From a virus: a stretch of DNA of 35,198 nucleotides. A program made the translations under genes and the position numbers. Under the pieces are notes generated by a model. That model was not told where the DNA came from, did not search any database, and was given only the letters and a program-made list of their open reading frames with translations. Below are positions 6,994 to 15,454 of this stretch, one piece after another; positions within the stretch are counted from its first letter, which is position 1, and every line of letters begins with the position of its first letter. The stretch lies in IMG/VR virus record IMGVR_UViG_3300042401_000051, positions 1-35,198 of that record; one strand, given 5' to 3'.

Positions 6994-7400
6994 TGCCTTT
7001 AGTAACTAGCGGAAACAGAGAAGATTTTATTAAATCCGAAATGGATAAAAAGGCTGGAAAGCCTAAATATGATGAACCTGATTACGACAAAATGAGTGAT
7101 GGAGCTAAAGAGTTAGCTCTCCATGCAGACAATGACCAACATTTATATAAATCAAGTCATATTCCTATTGTCAAAAACTTACAAAAGAAAATGAAAAAAG
7201 GTGTTTATTCACAAGATCAAGCTCGTAAATTATGGGCTTATCATGCTGATCGAGCAGCTCAGTCTTATGCTAAAGAGCATGGGGATAAAGATACTCCTTG
7301 GCACAAAATGTTTTCTCCAGCAGAGCGCAAAGAAGCAGCTCATCATTTTGAAAGCTCCCATAGAGGTTTAGTGGAAGATGATACAAACTACAAATCATAA
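6993..7400 (+). CDS. Hypothetical head-region protein with VTSxN motif
   Basis: A 135-residue protein, coupled to the portal by a one-base overlap. Residues 4-14 read VTSGNREDFIK, a peptide that reappears in the next two genes. The middle and C-terminal part (LYKSSHIPIVKNLQKKM, then KLWAYHADRAAQSYAKEHG and FSPAERKEAA) matches a small conserved protein that I associate with portal-scaffold regions of phages, with no assigned function. It is highly charged and helical. Position suggests a capsid-assembly or minor internal head protein; this is inference. Confidence 0.75.
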   Translation: MPLVTSGNREDFIKSEMDKKAGKPKYDEPDYDKMSDGAKELALHADNDQHLYKSSHIPIVKNLQKKMKKGVYSQDQARKLWAYHADRAAQSYAKEHGDKDTPWHKMFSPAERKEAAHHFESSHRGLVEDDTNYKS

Positions 7401-7409
7401 GGAATTAAT

Positions 7410-7715
7410 ATGCCAAGCCCAACACTAGGAACAAGATTAATTAAGAAATTTGGTGAAGATGCCCACAGGTCTGAAGTCAGACACAGTAAAGAATGGGAAG
7501 AATACCAAGTTCATCACTATGAAGATGGAAAACATATGGGAGAAGGCCCTGTTTCCTATCATGGAGATGACAAAGAAGATGCTATGGATACAGCAAAAAT
7601 GGCTTACGAGCAAAGAGCTAAAAAGCGTGAAAAAGCTGAGAGTCCTAACCGATCAATTGTTACCTCTGAAAATCGTAAAGATTTCATTGAAAAGAAATTA
7701 GCAGAAAAGAAATAA
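7410..7715 (+). CDS. Hypothetical head-region protein ending in VTSxN motif
   Basis: A 101-residue protein. Residues 25-60 (SKEWEEYQVHHYEDGKHM, then YHGDDKEDAMDTA) form a small alpha/beta unit seen in other phage proteins of unknown role. The last 19 residues, from IVTSENRKDFIEKKL, repeat the motif found at the N-terminus of the gene before and near the N-terminus of the scaffold. A GGAATTAAT site precedes the ATG. It is probably a minor head or assembly protein. The gap after it, 7716-7801, holds possible regulatory repeats, so transcription may be reset before the scaffold and coat genes. Confidence 0.7.
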   Translation: MPSPTLGTRLIKKFGEDAHRSEVRHSKEWEEYQVHHYEDGKHMGEGPVSYHGDDKEDAMDTAKMAYEQRAKKREKAESPNRSIVTSENRKDFIEKKLAEKK

Positions 7716-7716
7716 T

Positions 7717-7780
7717 ATTGTTTTAAATAAGTTTTAGTGGTAAAAATGAATTGTTTTAAACCTACCAATGGGATCATTGG
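7717..7780 (+). promoter_or_regulatory. Direct and inverted repeats before the scaffold gene, possible promoter
   Basis: ATTGTTTTAAA occurs at 7717-7727 and again at 7750-7760, 33 bp apart (about three helical turns). CCAATG at 7765-7770 pairs with CATTGG at 7775-7780. A weak promoter reading is TTGTTT at 7718-7723, 17 bases, then TAAAAA at 7741-7746. The gap is the longest in the head genes and precedes the strongly expressed scaffold-coat pair. Confidence 0.35.
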
Positions 7781-7801
7781 GTTAAATCTTGAGGAAAACT
7801 C

Positions 7802-8749
7802 ATGGCAGAAGTGCAAGAAGCAAAACAAGCTGGAAATGTAGTAACAAGTGATAATTTAGCTGAATGGACTATGAATCGTCTTGGTTTAGCTACCGAGGAA
7901 GCTCCTGTTGAGGCTGATGAAGTTGAGGAAACTCCTGAGTCAGAGCCGATAGTTGAAGCTGAAGGTGAGAGTGAACAAGAATCAGATCCTGAAGCGAAAG
8001 TAACAGAGGAACGGAAACAAAATCCTAAACTCGAAAAGCGGTTTTCGGAGCTTACTAAGGCTCGTAAATTGGCAGAAGAAAACGCTGCTAAGGCACAAGC
8101 TGAAAAAGAGGCTTTGGAAGCTAGACTTAGGGAATATGAAGAAAGGGTTGCTCCACAGCAAAATGTGGAAAATCCAATTGGAACAGAACCTAGGGCAGAT
8201 CAGTTTGATGATGCTTTTGAATATGCAAAGGCATTAGCAGAATGGTCGGCAGAGAAAGCGTTATACGATAGGGATCAGCAAGAAGCGGTTCGCAAAGCTG
8301 AAGAAGAACGCTCTAAAGTCCTAAAGACTTGGAGTGAGAAACTAGCCAAAGCAAAGCCTAATTTAGCTGATTTTGATGATATTGTTGAATCTACTAAGGT
8401 CGTTGTAAGCAACGAAATTAGGGATGCAATTATTGAGTCGGATGTTGGCCCTGAGATTCTTTATCACCTAGCTAGTCTAGAGGAAGAAGAAGCTGAGAAG
8501 TTCCAAGCATTACCTGTTTATAAAGCGCTTAGAGAGATTGGGAAATTGGAGGCTAAATTTGAAAAGCAAGAAATTGCTGAAGAAAAGCCTATAAGTAAGC
8601 CTGTTACTCAGAAGTCTAAAGCTCCTGCTCCTCTTAGTCCTATAAGAGCAACTGGAAGTGCAATGGAAACACCTATTGGCTCAGATGGTGAGTTTCATGG
8701 GTCTTACCAAGCATGGAAGGCAGCTCGTAAGGCAGGGAAGATCAGGTAA
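7802..8749 (+). CDS. Scaffolding protein
   Basis: A 315-residue acidic, helical protein directly before the coat gene, as expected of a scaffold. After a VTSDNLAEW motif at 14-22 comes an acidic stretch (35-65), then a coiled coil (roughly 75-120, LTKARKLAEENAAKAQAEKE), a helical middle and a C-terminal part with PVYKALREIGKLEAKFE and KSKAPAPLSPI before a basic end (WKAARKAGKIR). The basic C-terminus parallels the coat-binding end of P22 gp8. It should line the procapsid and leave or be removed before DNA fills the head. A GAGGAAAA ribosome site precedes the ATG. Confidence 0.82.
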   Translation: MAEVQEAKQAGNVVTSDNLAEWTMNRLGLATEEAPVEADEVEETPESEPIVEAEGESEQESDPEAKVTEERKQNPKLEKRFSELTKARKLAEENAAKAQAEKEALEARLREYEERVAPQQNVENPIGTEPRADQFDDAFEYAKALAEWSAEKALYDRDQQEAVRKAEEERSKVLKTWSEKLAKAKPNLADFDDIVESTKVVVSNEIRDAIIESDVGPEILYHLASLEEEEAEKFQALPVYKALREIGKLEAKFEKQEIAEEKPISKPVTQKSKAPAPLSPIRATGSAMETPIGSDGEFHGSYQAWKAARKAGKIR

Positions 8750-8777
8750 ACCATAATTTCTTTAAGGAATAGAGAAA

Positions 8778-10007
8778 ATGAGTAATACCTTATTAACCAT
8801 TAGCAAGATCACCAACGAAGCGTTGATGGTCTTGGAAAACGAATTAACATTTACTTCTGAAGTAGATCGTAACTATGATGACCAGTTTGCTGTAGTCGGT
8901 GCAAAGATTGGTAACACAGTCAATGTCCGTAGACCTGGTCGCTTCATTGGTACGACAGGCCCTGCGCTTAATGTTGAAGATTTCAACGAAACTTCAGTTC
9001 CTGTAACTTTATCAACTCAGTTCCATGTGGATACACAATTCACTACTCAGGATTTGGCATTAAGTTTGGATATGTTCTCTGATCGTGTTTTAAAGCCAGC
9101 AGTTGCTGCTATCGCCAACAAGATTGACTTAGATGGCTTAACAATGGCTAAAAATGCTACTTACAACACAGTAGGAACAGCAGGAACTCCTCCAACAGGA
9201 CTAATCACCTTCTTAAACGCTGGTGCTTACCTTGATTCTGAAGGCGCTCCTAGAGATGGTCGCAGAGCAGTTGTTATTGATCCATTCTCAAGCGCTACAA
9301 TTGTTGATAGCTTGAAGGGTCTTTTTGTTCCACAAGAAGCTATTTCTGCTCAGTATCGTAAAGGTCTGATGGGTCGAGATTCAGGTGGTATGAACTGGAA
9401 GATGGATCAGAACATTGTGAACCAAACTTACGGCTCATTTGCTGGTACAGCTACAGTCAATGTGACTACAGCTACTGGCTTTTTGACTACAGGTTGGGCT
9501 TCTAGCGCCAACATTACTTTGACTTTGACTAACACAGTTAGCCTAAATCAAGGTGATACCTTCACTATTGCTGGTGTATTCGGTGTAAACCCACAGAATC
9601 GTCAGTCATACGGCAAACTGCGTAATTTCGTAGTTAATACTGCTGTTAGTGGAACTGGTGGAACTATTACAGTCAATGTATCTCCTGCTCCAATCAGCGC
9701 TGGTCAATTCCAAAACATTAGCGTAACAAGTTCAGGCGCACAAGCTGTAACTTTCTTCAATAGCTCAGGAACTGTTAGCCCACAAAATATCCTCATGCAC
9801 AAGAATGCGTTTACTCTCGCAGTAGCCGATCTTGAGTTGCCTGAAGGTGTTCATTTTGCTGGTCGAGCAAGCGACAAGGAAATTGGTTTGTCTATGCGTG
9901 TGGTTCGTCAATATACCATTAACAATGACTCAATCCCAACTCGTTTGGATGTTCTGTATGGCTGGGCCCCACTCTATCCTGAGTTGGCTTGCCGTATTGC
10001 ATCTTAA
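8778..10007 (+). CDS. Major coat protein (P22 gp5-like, HK97 fold)
   Basis: A 409-residue protein. The N-terminal LLTISKITNEALMVLENEL and GNTVNVRRPGRF are typical of the P22 coat family. A beta-rich inserted part at about 225-320, with DTFTIAGVFGVNPQNRQS, corresponds to a region found in many P22-type coats. The C-terminal part (TRLDVLYGWAPLYPELACRI) closes the fold. Several hundred copies should build the icosahedral head. It has an AAGGAATAG ribosome site, follows the scaffold by 28 bases, and is followed by a head-fibre-like gene and a strong terminator. The phage-encoded GroES-like protein may assist its folding. Confidence 0.92.
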   Translation: MSNTLLTISKITNEALMVLENELTFTSEVDRNYDDQFAVVGAKIGNTVNVRRPGRFIGTTGPALNVEDFNETSVPVTLSTQFHVDTQFTTQDLALSLDMFSDRVLKPAVAAIANKIDLDGLTMAKNATYNTVGTAGTPPTGLITFLNAGAYLDSEGAPRDGRRAVVIDPFSSATIVDSLKGLFVPQEAISAQYRKGLMGRDSGGMNWKMDQNIVNQTYGSFAGTATVNVTTATGFLTTGWASSANITLTLTNTVSLNQGDTFTIAGVFGVNPQNRQSYGKLRNFVVNTAVSGTGGTITVNVSPAPISAGQFQNISVTSSGAQAVTFFNSSGTVSPQNILMHKNAFTLAVADLELPEGVHFAGRASDKEIGLSMRVVRQYTINNDSIPTRLDVLYGWAPLYPELACRIAS

Positions 10008-10034
10008 TTTTTTAGCTCAAGAAAGGAATAAATC

Positions 10035-10268
10035 ATGGCTAATCCAGGACCAGCATCAACAGTAACCCCAGTTTATCTATTCAACGGCAATGCAGCAGAT
10101 GGTATTGCACTAGGTCTAGCTGGTGGTGAAATGGGCTTTTATGGCACAACTCCAATCAGTCGGCCTTCTGCAATTACTACCATTAGCGATACAGCTACTG
10201 GAACAGCAATTGCAACGGCTGTAAACTCTGTAATTACAGCGTTGAAAAACCTTGGTTTAACTGCTTAA
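10035..10268 (+). CDS. Head-fibre-like small protein
   Basis: A 77-residue protein whose middle reads GLAGGEMGFYGTTPISRP and whose end is VITALKNLGLTA. This pattern (GxMGFYGTTP, then an Ala/Thr region and LxxLGL) is that of small head-fibre or capsid-decoration proteins found behind coat genes. It probably sits on the outside of the capsid as a fibre base or decoration. It has an AAGGAATAA ribosome site and is the last gene before a clear terminator, so it should share the coat transcript. Confidence 0.7.
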   Translation: MANPGPASTVTPVYLFNGNAADGIALGLAGGEMGFYGTTPISRPSAITTISDTATGTAIATAVNSVITALKNLGLTA

Positions 10269-10288
10269 AAGCAAATGTAATAAACGGA

Positions 10289-10320
10289 AGCTCACTCCTA
10301 AAAAGGGTGGGCTTTTTCTT
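10289..10320 (+). terminator. Intrinsic terminator after the coat operon
   Basis: AGCTCACTC pairs with GGGTGGGCT (nine pairs, two G-U) around a short A-rich loop, followed at once by TTTTTCTTT. It lies 20 bases after the stop codon of the head-fibre-like gene. This is the clearest + strand terminator in the window. Confidence 0.88.
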
Positions 10321-10334
10321 TGTGAAGGAAGAAG

Positions 10335-11009
10335 ATGACTCATGTAATGATTGCAATGCCTGTCTATACAGGAACTGTTCATATCGGAACAATGCACAGT
10401 CTGATAGATGACTTAATCCAATTAGTTTCTAGAGGCGATAGATTTACGCTTGTTGATGATATTGGTAACGCTTTGATAGCCGATTGCCGAGGAGTAATTG
10501 CTACTAATTTTTACCATTCAGATTGCGATCAGCTTGTTTTTGTTGATTCAGATGTTTGTTGGGAGCGTGGAGCGCTTTTAAGGCTTATAGATCATCCTGT
10601 CGATTTAGTAGGTGGAATATACGCTTCAAGGGTAGAACCTGTTCAATATATGGTCAAATACTTAGATAAACCTGAGCTTTGGGCAGATCCTGAAACTAAA
10701 TTATTGGAAGTTGAAGCTATTCCTGCTGGATTTACCAAGATCAGTAGGAACTGCATAGAGAAAATGATTAAAGCATTTCCTGAAAAATACTTTCACAAAA
10801 GCGCTATTAATGAGGAGTTCTATCCATTATTTGACTCTTACATTGTCGATAGAAATGGACTGAAATTTAAGCATGGAGAAGATTACAGCTTTTGTTACAA
10901 ATGGATTTCTATTGGTGGGAAAGTATGGATAGATCCTGAAATTGGTATGGGTCATGTAGGACTCAAAGTTTTTGAAGGACACCTAGGGAATTATTTGCGA
11001 AATCGTTAA
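10335..11009 (+). CDS. Glycosyltransferase-like protein (GT-A type)
   Basis: A 224-residue protein. The N-terminus MIAMPVYTGTVHIGTMHSL is a Rossmann-like nucleotide-sugar binding start, and FVDSDVCW at 69-76 holds the DxD motif (D71, D73) that binds the metal and the nucleotide sugar. DLVGGIYASR and the acidic HGEDYSFCYKW follow as in GT-A enzymes. It would transfer a sugar to a virion protein or to host surface glycan; substrate unknown. It sits between the coat operon terminator and structural genes, so virion glycosylation or lipopolysaccharide change are both possible. The ribosome site GAAGGAAGAAG precedes the ATG. Confidence 0.78.
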   Translation: MTHVMIAMPVYTGTVHIGTMHSLIDDLIQLVSRGDRFTLVDDIGNALIADCRGVIATNFYHSDCDQLVFVDSDVCWERGALLRLIDHPVDLVGGIYASRVEPVQYMVKYLDKPELWADPETKLLEVEAIPAGFTKISRNCIEKMIKAFPEKYFHKSAINEEFYPLFDSYIVDRNGLKFKHGEDYSFCYKWISIGGKVWIDPEIGMGHVGLKVFEGHLGNYLRNR

Positions 11010-11014
11010 TATTA

Positions 11015-11042
11015 TTGAATATTTACAAAAAAATAGGATAAT
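11015..11042 (+). promoter_or_regulatory. Candidate promoter for the tail genes
   Basis: TTGAAT at 11015-11020 is followed after 16 bases by GATAAT at 11037-11042 (five of six to the -10 consensus). It lies in the 70-base gap after the glycosyltransferase, downstream of the only clear + strand terminator, where restarting transcription would be useful. Not tested by any score. Confidence 0.42.
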
Positions 11043-11079
11043 GGGGTGGTAGTTCAACCCTCTTTGCAAAGGAAATATT

Positions 11080-11403
11080 ATGCCATCTACAACTCTTGCT
11101 CGTGGAAATGCAATTAGCACTTTCTACATTCAACCATCTTTAACTCCAGCAGCAGTCGCAGCTAATATTACTGCTGCACAAACATTTACTGTCGCTGGTT
11201 TATTAACAACCGATCATGTGGCAATAGCTTGTGCTGGCGCTCAAACTGCTGGTGTTTTTATTGCTGATGTTAGAGTTTCGGCAGCAGATACACTAAGTGT
11301 TCAATTCGGTAACATTACTGCTGGTTCATTAACTCCAGCATCAGGTAATTACATAATTGATGTTATTCGTATTGAAGGTTCTTATCCTGCTACAGCAGTC
11401 TAA
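11080..11403 (+). CDS. Small beta-rich virion-type protein
   Basis: A 107-residue protein rich in Ala, Thr and Val. The arrangement AAQTFTVAGLLTTDHVAIACA, then GVFIADVRVSAADTLSVQF and a final GNYIIDVIRI is a compact beta-sandwich pattern that I associate with small structural proteins in phage head or tail gene clusters. It has an AAGGAAATATT ribosome site. The next gene has a similar composition and size, so the two may form layers of one structure. Exact place in the virion is unknown. Confidence 0.65.
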   Translation: MPSTTLARGNAISTFYIQPSLTPAAVAANITAAQTFTVAGLLTTDHVAIACAGAQTAGVFIADVRVSAADTLSVQFGNITAGSLTPASGNYIIDVIRIEGSYPATAV

Positions 11404-11416
11404 TTAAGGACAAATT

Positions 11417-11767
11417 ATGTCTAATACTATTGTTTTACGATTACAAGCGCAGACAACGGCTTTGTCGGTAGGAGCTTCAGCTCATGCTGCTGTTACTGTT
11501 TCATCAGTAGGTAATAATCAAGTCAATTATGCAGCTTTCTTGAACGCTGGAGCTAATGCAGTAGCAATTGAGATTTCTTCAACAACAATTACAGCTAAAA
11601 CAGCTACACTTCCTGTTGATGGAACAAATGGTTCTTTTGTATTGCCTCCTTTGATGACTCAACCTATTGTTTTAGCTACTCCAGCAAATAACTTCCAAGT
11701 ATCTGCTATTGGTTCTGCAGCAGGCCCTGCTCTTGTATATATAACTCCAGTTGGGAATCAGTCTTAA
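11417..11767 (+). CDS. Small beta-rich virion-type protein
   Basis: A 116-residue protein, Ala/Thr/Val-rich with predicted beta-strands throughout (SVGASAHAAVTVSS, VNYAAFLNAGANAVAIEI, FQVSAIGSAAGPALVYITPV). It looks like a decoration or fibre-base protein. It follows the previous gene by 13 bases with a TAAGGACAAATT ribosome site and precedes the long fibre by 18 bases. I do not recognise a named family; the structural role is inferred from composition and context. Confidence 0.62.
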   Translation: MSNTIVLRLQAQTTALSVGASAHAAVTVSSVGNNQVNYAAFLNAGANAVAIEISSTTITAKTATLPVDGTNGSFVLPPLMTQPIVLATPANNFQVSAIGSAAGPALVYITPVGNQS

Positions 11768-11785
11768 AAATTAAAAGGATGCTGT

Positions 11786-14700
11786 ATGGCTAATCCACCA
11801 GTAACATCTGTTCAAAATCTATTGCCTGTTCAGGCTTATTTTGATGTATACGGAACTTTTCAAACTTTTATTGGTCAAGGTGTGCCGTTTTATGCAACCA
11901 CTAATCCGAGTCAATCAGGTCTTAACATTACAAATAGCACAATTAATAGCACTACTATTGGCGCAACAACTCCTTCTACTGGGGTTTTTACTAACATTGC
12001 TACTACTACTGGAACAATTACAACTGCTCCAGCAAGTGCTACAGATATTGCCAATAAACAATATGTGGATTATTACGCTGCTGGACTTAGTTGGAAGCAA
12101 CCAGTAAAAGCAGCTTCTGTATCAAACATAGCTTCTTTATCAGGTTTTCAAACTGTTGATACAGTTTCATTGACTGATGGAGATCGAGTTTTAGTAAAAA
12201 ATCAAACTCTTTCCCAAAATAACGGCATTTATGTAGTTCGAACAGGAGCTTGGCAATACGCTGTAGGAGCTGATGATTGGCAGGAATATGTAGGCGCTAT
12301 TGTCTTTGTAGAAGAAGGCTCACAAGCCTATACTGCATGGTATAGCCTAGCTCAAGAAGGTGGAACACTTGGAGTTACTTCTCTTACTTGGGCAAACTTT
12401 AGCGTAGCTACTACTTACACAGCAGGAACTGGTTTAACTCTTTTTGCTAATGTATTTAGCATCACCAATACTGGTGTTACGGCTGCAACTTATGGTTCAG
12501 CTTCAAGTGTTCCTGTTGTTGCAATCAACGCTCAAGGTCAAGCAACTAGCGTAACAAATACAAGTATTGCTATTGGTGCAACGCAAATTACAAGCGGAAC
12601 AATAGATTCAGGTCGTTTAAGTGGTTCTTATAGCGGTATTACTGGACTAGGAACTCTTGGCAATTTAACTGTAACCAATGTTATCTCAGGCTCAATTAAT
12701 GGTAATGCTGCGACTGCTACAACGGCAGGAACGGCTACAACTGCAACTACAGCTACTAATTTAGCTGGTGGTGCTAGTGGAAATGTTCCTTACCAAACAG
12801 CTAGTGGTGCAACAACATTCTTAGCAACTGGTTCTAATGGTCAAGTTCTTACATTGGCTTCAGGAGTTCCATCTTGGGCTACTCCTACAACTGGAACAGT
12901 TACTTCTGTAAGCGGAACAGGAACAGTATCAGGTATTAGCCTTTCAGGAACTGTAACTTCTACAGGAAGCCTTACATTAGGTGGCACTTTAGACTTATCA
13001 GCTCCTCCTGCTATTGGTGGAACAACTCCAAATTCAGGAGCATTTACTACAGTTACTGCTTCTTCAAGTCTTACTACTCCAACAGTTCAAGCTACTAATT
13101 CAGGTGGTTTAGCTCTTAAAAATTCTGCTGGCACTACCCAAATTAGTATGGGTGGCGGTGGTGGCGATAATGTTTCCATCAATGTTTCAACTAATTTGAA
13201 TGGATCTAATGCTCAAATAGATATTAGTCCTACTGGAACTGGTCATGTTCATATTAAGCCTACAGGCACAGGCGCAATAGAAATTGCACCAACAAGCGCT
13301 GGAACAATGAATAACATGGTTATTGGTGGAACAACACCTTTAGCTGGAACATTTACCGATTTAAGAGTAAATAACACTATTTCTTTAGCTGGATCAACTG
13401 GAACTAATGGTTATGTATTAACTTCTAATGGTGCTTCTGCCCCAACTTGGCAGACTTTACCAGCTACAGGATTAACAATTACAGACGATACAACAACTAA
13501 TGCAACTCGGTATTTAGCATTTACAAGCGCAACAAGCGGAACAATTACTGGTCAAAATGTAGCTTCTACTAAATTACAATTTAATCCTTCTACTGGAATA
13601 TTAACTGCAACTGGTTTTAGTGGTGCAGTAACACCATCTTCTGTATCAGATCAAAACAATACCTCTACAGGATATTTTGGTTTACCAGCAGGAACAACTG
13701 GGCAAAGACCTGTAAGTCCTGCAAATGGTCATATTCGTTTTAATACATCCATAGGCGCAACAGAAGTCTATTCAACTGTTTATGGATGGGAAGTATTAAA
13801 TACTTATACAATTGTGCCAGGCGCTCCTACAATCGGAACAGCAACTGCAATAAGCAGCACATCTGCAACAGTTACTTACACAGCTCCAGCTAGTAATGGC
13901 GGTAGTGTCATTACTTCATATACTGCCGTTGCAAGTCCTGGCGGTCAAACAGGCACAGTTTCTCAATCAGGATCAGGAACAATTACTGTTACTGGTTTAA
14001 CAACTGGAACTTCTTACACATTTACTGTGTTTGCAACTAATTTAGCTGGTAATGGTGCATCTAGTGCAGCATCAAACAGTATTACAACTTTTTCAGTTCC
14101 TGATGCCCCTACTATTGGAACTGCAACTGCAACTGGTGGAACTACTGCTACTGTTGCCTATACTGCTCCTGCGTATAACGGAGGAACTGCAATTACATCT
14201 TATACGGCAGTTTCTAGTCCTGGCGGTTTGACAGGAACAATAAGCCAAGCTGGTTCAGGCACTATAACTGTAACTGGTCTTACAAGCGGAGTTTCATATA
14301 CCTTTACAGTTTTTGCAACAAATTCAGTAGGTAATAGCGCAGCAAGCGCTGCATCTAACAGTATTACGACTTTTACTGTTCCAGGCACACCAACTATAGG
14401 AACGGCTACTGCGACTAGCGCTACAACTGCAACTGTTTCATATACTGCACCAGCAAGTGATGGTGGGACTGCAATTACATCCTATACTGCAATTTCAACA
14501 CCAGGCAATATTACTGGAACAATAAGTCAAGCTGGTTCAGGAACAATTACTGTTTCAGGATTAAGTGGAAGCACTTCTTATACATTTAAAGTATTTGCTA
14601 CTAATGCCGTTGGTAATTCTGCCCAAAGTGCTGCAAGTAATTCAATAACTACTCCTGCTGCACCATATTCAATTTCATATACAGTTGTTGCTGGTGGCGC

Positions 14701-15454
14701 ATCAGGCGGTAGTTATATTGGTGGCGGTGGCGGTGCTGGTGGAAAACTTGATGGATCATTTACTGCAACACCAGGTACTTTATATTCAGCAACAGTTGGC
14801 GGTGGTGGTGCTGCAACTGGAGGATACGCTGCTGGCTCTAATGGTAGCGGTTCTTCTTTTGGCCCAATATCGACTACAGGCGGTGGTGCTGGAAGCGTTG
14901 GTGGCGGTAGTGTTACTGGTGGCGCACAATCAGGTGGTAGCGGTGGTGGCGGTGGATCATCTAGCGGTTTGGCAAGCGGCGCATCAGGAATTGGCGGTCA
15001 AGGAAATTCAGGTGGTAATTCAGATGGCCCTGTTGGAAATTACCCATCAGGAGGCGGTGGTGGTTCTGCTAGTGGTGGTGGATCTGCTTCAGGCGGTTCT
15101 GCAAATGCTGGTCCAGGTGGTTCAGGTTCAACATCCTTTATTAATGGTAGTTACTATGCTGGTGGTGGCGGTGGTGGTAATGGATTTGCCGCTGGTGCAT
15201 CAGGTGGTATTGGTGGTGGCGGTAATGGCGGTCAATTTAATACCAGCACACCAGGCACTTCAGGATCAGGAAACACAGGTGGCGGTGGTGGCGGTGGTGG
15301 TGGCGCACCTTCAGGTGGTGCTGGTGGATCAGGAATAGTAATTATTTCTATGGCTACATCATCCTATTCAGGAACGCAAAGTGGCGGTTCTGTATCAACT
15401 TCAGGTGGTAACACAATCATTACATACACATCTTCAGGGAGTTACACAGCATGA
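11786..15454 (+). CDS. Large modular tail fibre (Ala/Thr repeats, three FN3 domains, Gly-rich tip)
   Basis: A 1222-residue, low-charge protein, the largest in the genome. Domains: residues 1-100, N-terminal part with Thr/Ser-rich strands; about 110-210, a compact domain (VSLTDGDRVLVKNQTLSQN) common in phage fibres; about 300-330, an Ala/Thr run (GNAATATTAG); further beta-repeats; 678-958, three fibronectin type III domains of 94 residues each; about 965-1210, a glycine-rich region (GGGGGAGG and similar), like the polyglycine tips of some phage adhesins. It probably binds the host surface through the Gly-rich end. An AAAAGGATGCTG site precedes the start, and the next gene overlaps by ATGA. Alternative frames through the Gly-rich part are artefacts. 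Confidence 0.87.
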   Translation: MANPPVTSVQNLLPVQAYFDVYGTFQTFIGQGVPFYATTNPSQSGLNITNSTINSTTIGATTPSTGVFTNIATTTGTITTAPASATDIANKQYVDYYAAGLSWKQPVKAASVSNIASLSGFQTVDTVSLTDGDRVLVKNQTLSQNNGIYVVRTGAWQYAVGADDWQEYVGAIVFVEEGSQAYTAWYSLAQEGGTLGVTSLTWANFSVATTYTAGTGLTLFANVFSITNTGVTAATYGSASSVPVVAINAQGQATSVTNTSIAIGATQITSGTIDSGRLSGSYSGITGLGTLGNLTVTNVISGSINGNAATATTAGTATTATTATNLAGGASGNVPYQTASGATTFLATGSNGQVLTLASGVPSWATPTTGTVTSVSGTGTVSGISLSGTVTSTGSLTLGGTLDLSAPPAIGGTTPNSGAFTTVTASSSLTTPTVQATNSGGLALKNSAGTTQISMGGGGGDNVSINVSTNLNGSNAQIDISPTGTGHVHIKPTGTGAIEIAPTSAGTMNNMVIGGTTPLAGTFTDLRVNNTISLAGSTGTNGYVLTSNGASAPTWQTLPATGLTITDDTTTNATRYLAFTSATSGTITGQNVASTKLQFNPSTGILTATGFSGAVTPSSVSDQNNTSTGYFGLPAGTTGQRPVSPANGHIRFNTSIGATEVYSTVYGWEVLNTYTIVPGAPTIGTATAISSTSATVTYTAPASNGGSVITSYTAVASPGGQTGTVSQSGSGTITVTGLTTGTSYTFTVFATNLAGNGASSAASNSITTFSVPDAPTIGTATATGGTTATVAYTAPAYNGGTAITSYTAVSSPGGLTGTISQAGSGTITVTGLTSGVSYTFTVFATNSVGNSAASAASNSITTFTVPGTPTIGTATATSATTATVSYTAPASDGGTAITSYTAISTPGNITGTISQAGSGTITVSGLSGSTSYTFKVFATNAVGNSAQSAASNSITTPAAPYSISYTVVAGGASGGSYIGGGGGAGGKLDGSFTATPGTLYSATVGGGGAATGGYAAGSNGSGSSFGPISTTGGGAGSVGGGSVTGGAQSGGSGGGGGSSSGLASGASGIGGQGNSGGNSDGPVGNYPSGGGGGSASGGGSASGGSANAGPGGSGSTSFINGSYYAGGGGGGNGFAAGASGGIGGGGNGGQFNTSTPGTSGSGNTGGGGGGGGGAPSGGAGGSGIVIISMATSSYSGTQSGGSVSTSGGNTIITYTSSGSYTA
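13817..14662 (+). repeat. Three tandem FN3 domains, 282-bp period
   Basis: Units begin at 13817, 14099 and 14381, each with a Pro-x-x-Pro-Thr-Ile-Gly-Thr-Ala start and a YTAPA, SYTA, GSGTIT, SYTF and FATN pattern. The spacing is exactly 282 bp (94 codons). The units are close in protein but differ at many third positions, so the duplication is not recent. Confidence 0.9.

Noticed and set aside
11041-11066. A GGGTGGTAGTTCAACCC stretch resembling tRNA D- or T-arm sequence
   Set aside because: Only a four-pair stem can form, and no acceptor or anticodon stem can be built around it. I find no tRNA in the window.
14685-15338. A 217-codon open frame in another frame of the fibre gene
   Set aside because: It comes from the GGT/GGC-rich glycine repeats read out of frame, giving Val/Ala/Leu-only sequence, and lies wholly inside the well-supported fibre gene.
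15000-15400. Diversity-generating retroelement acting on the fibre tip
   Set aside because: No reverse transcriptase gene and no template repeat are present in the genome.
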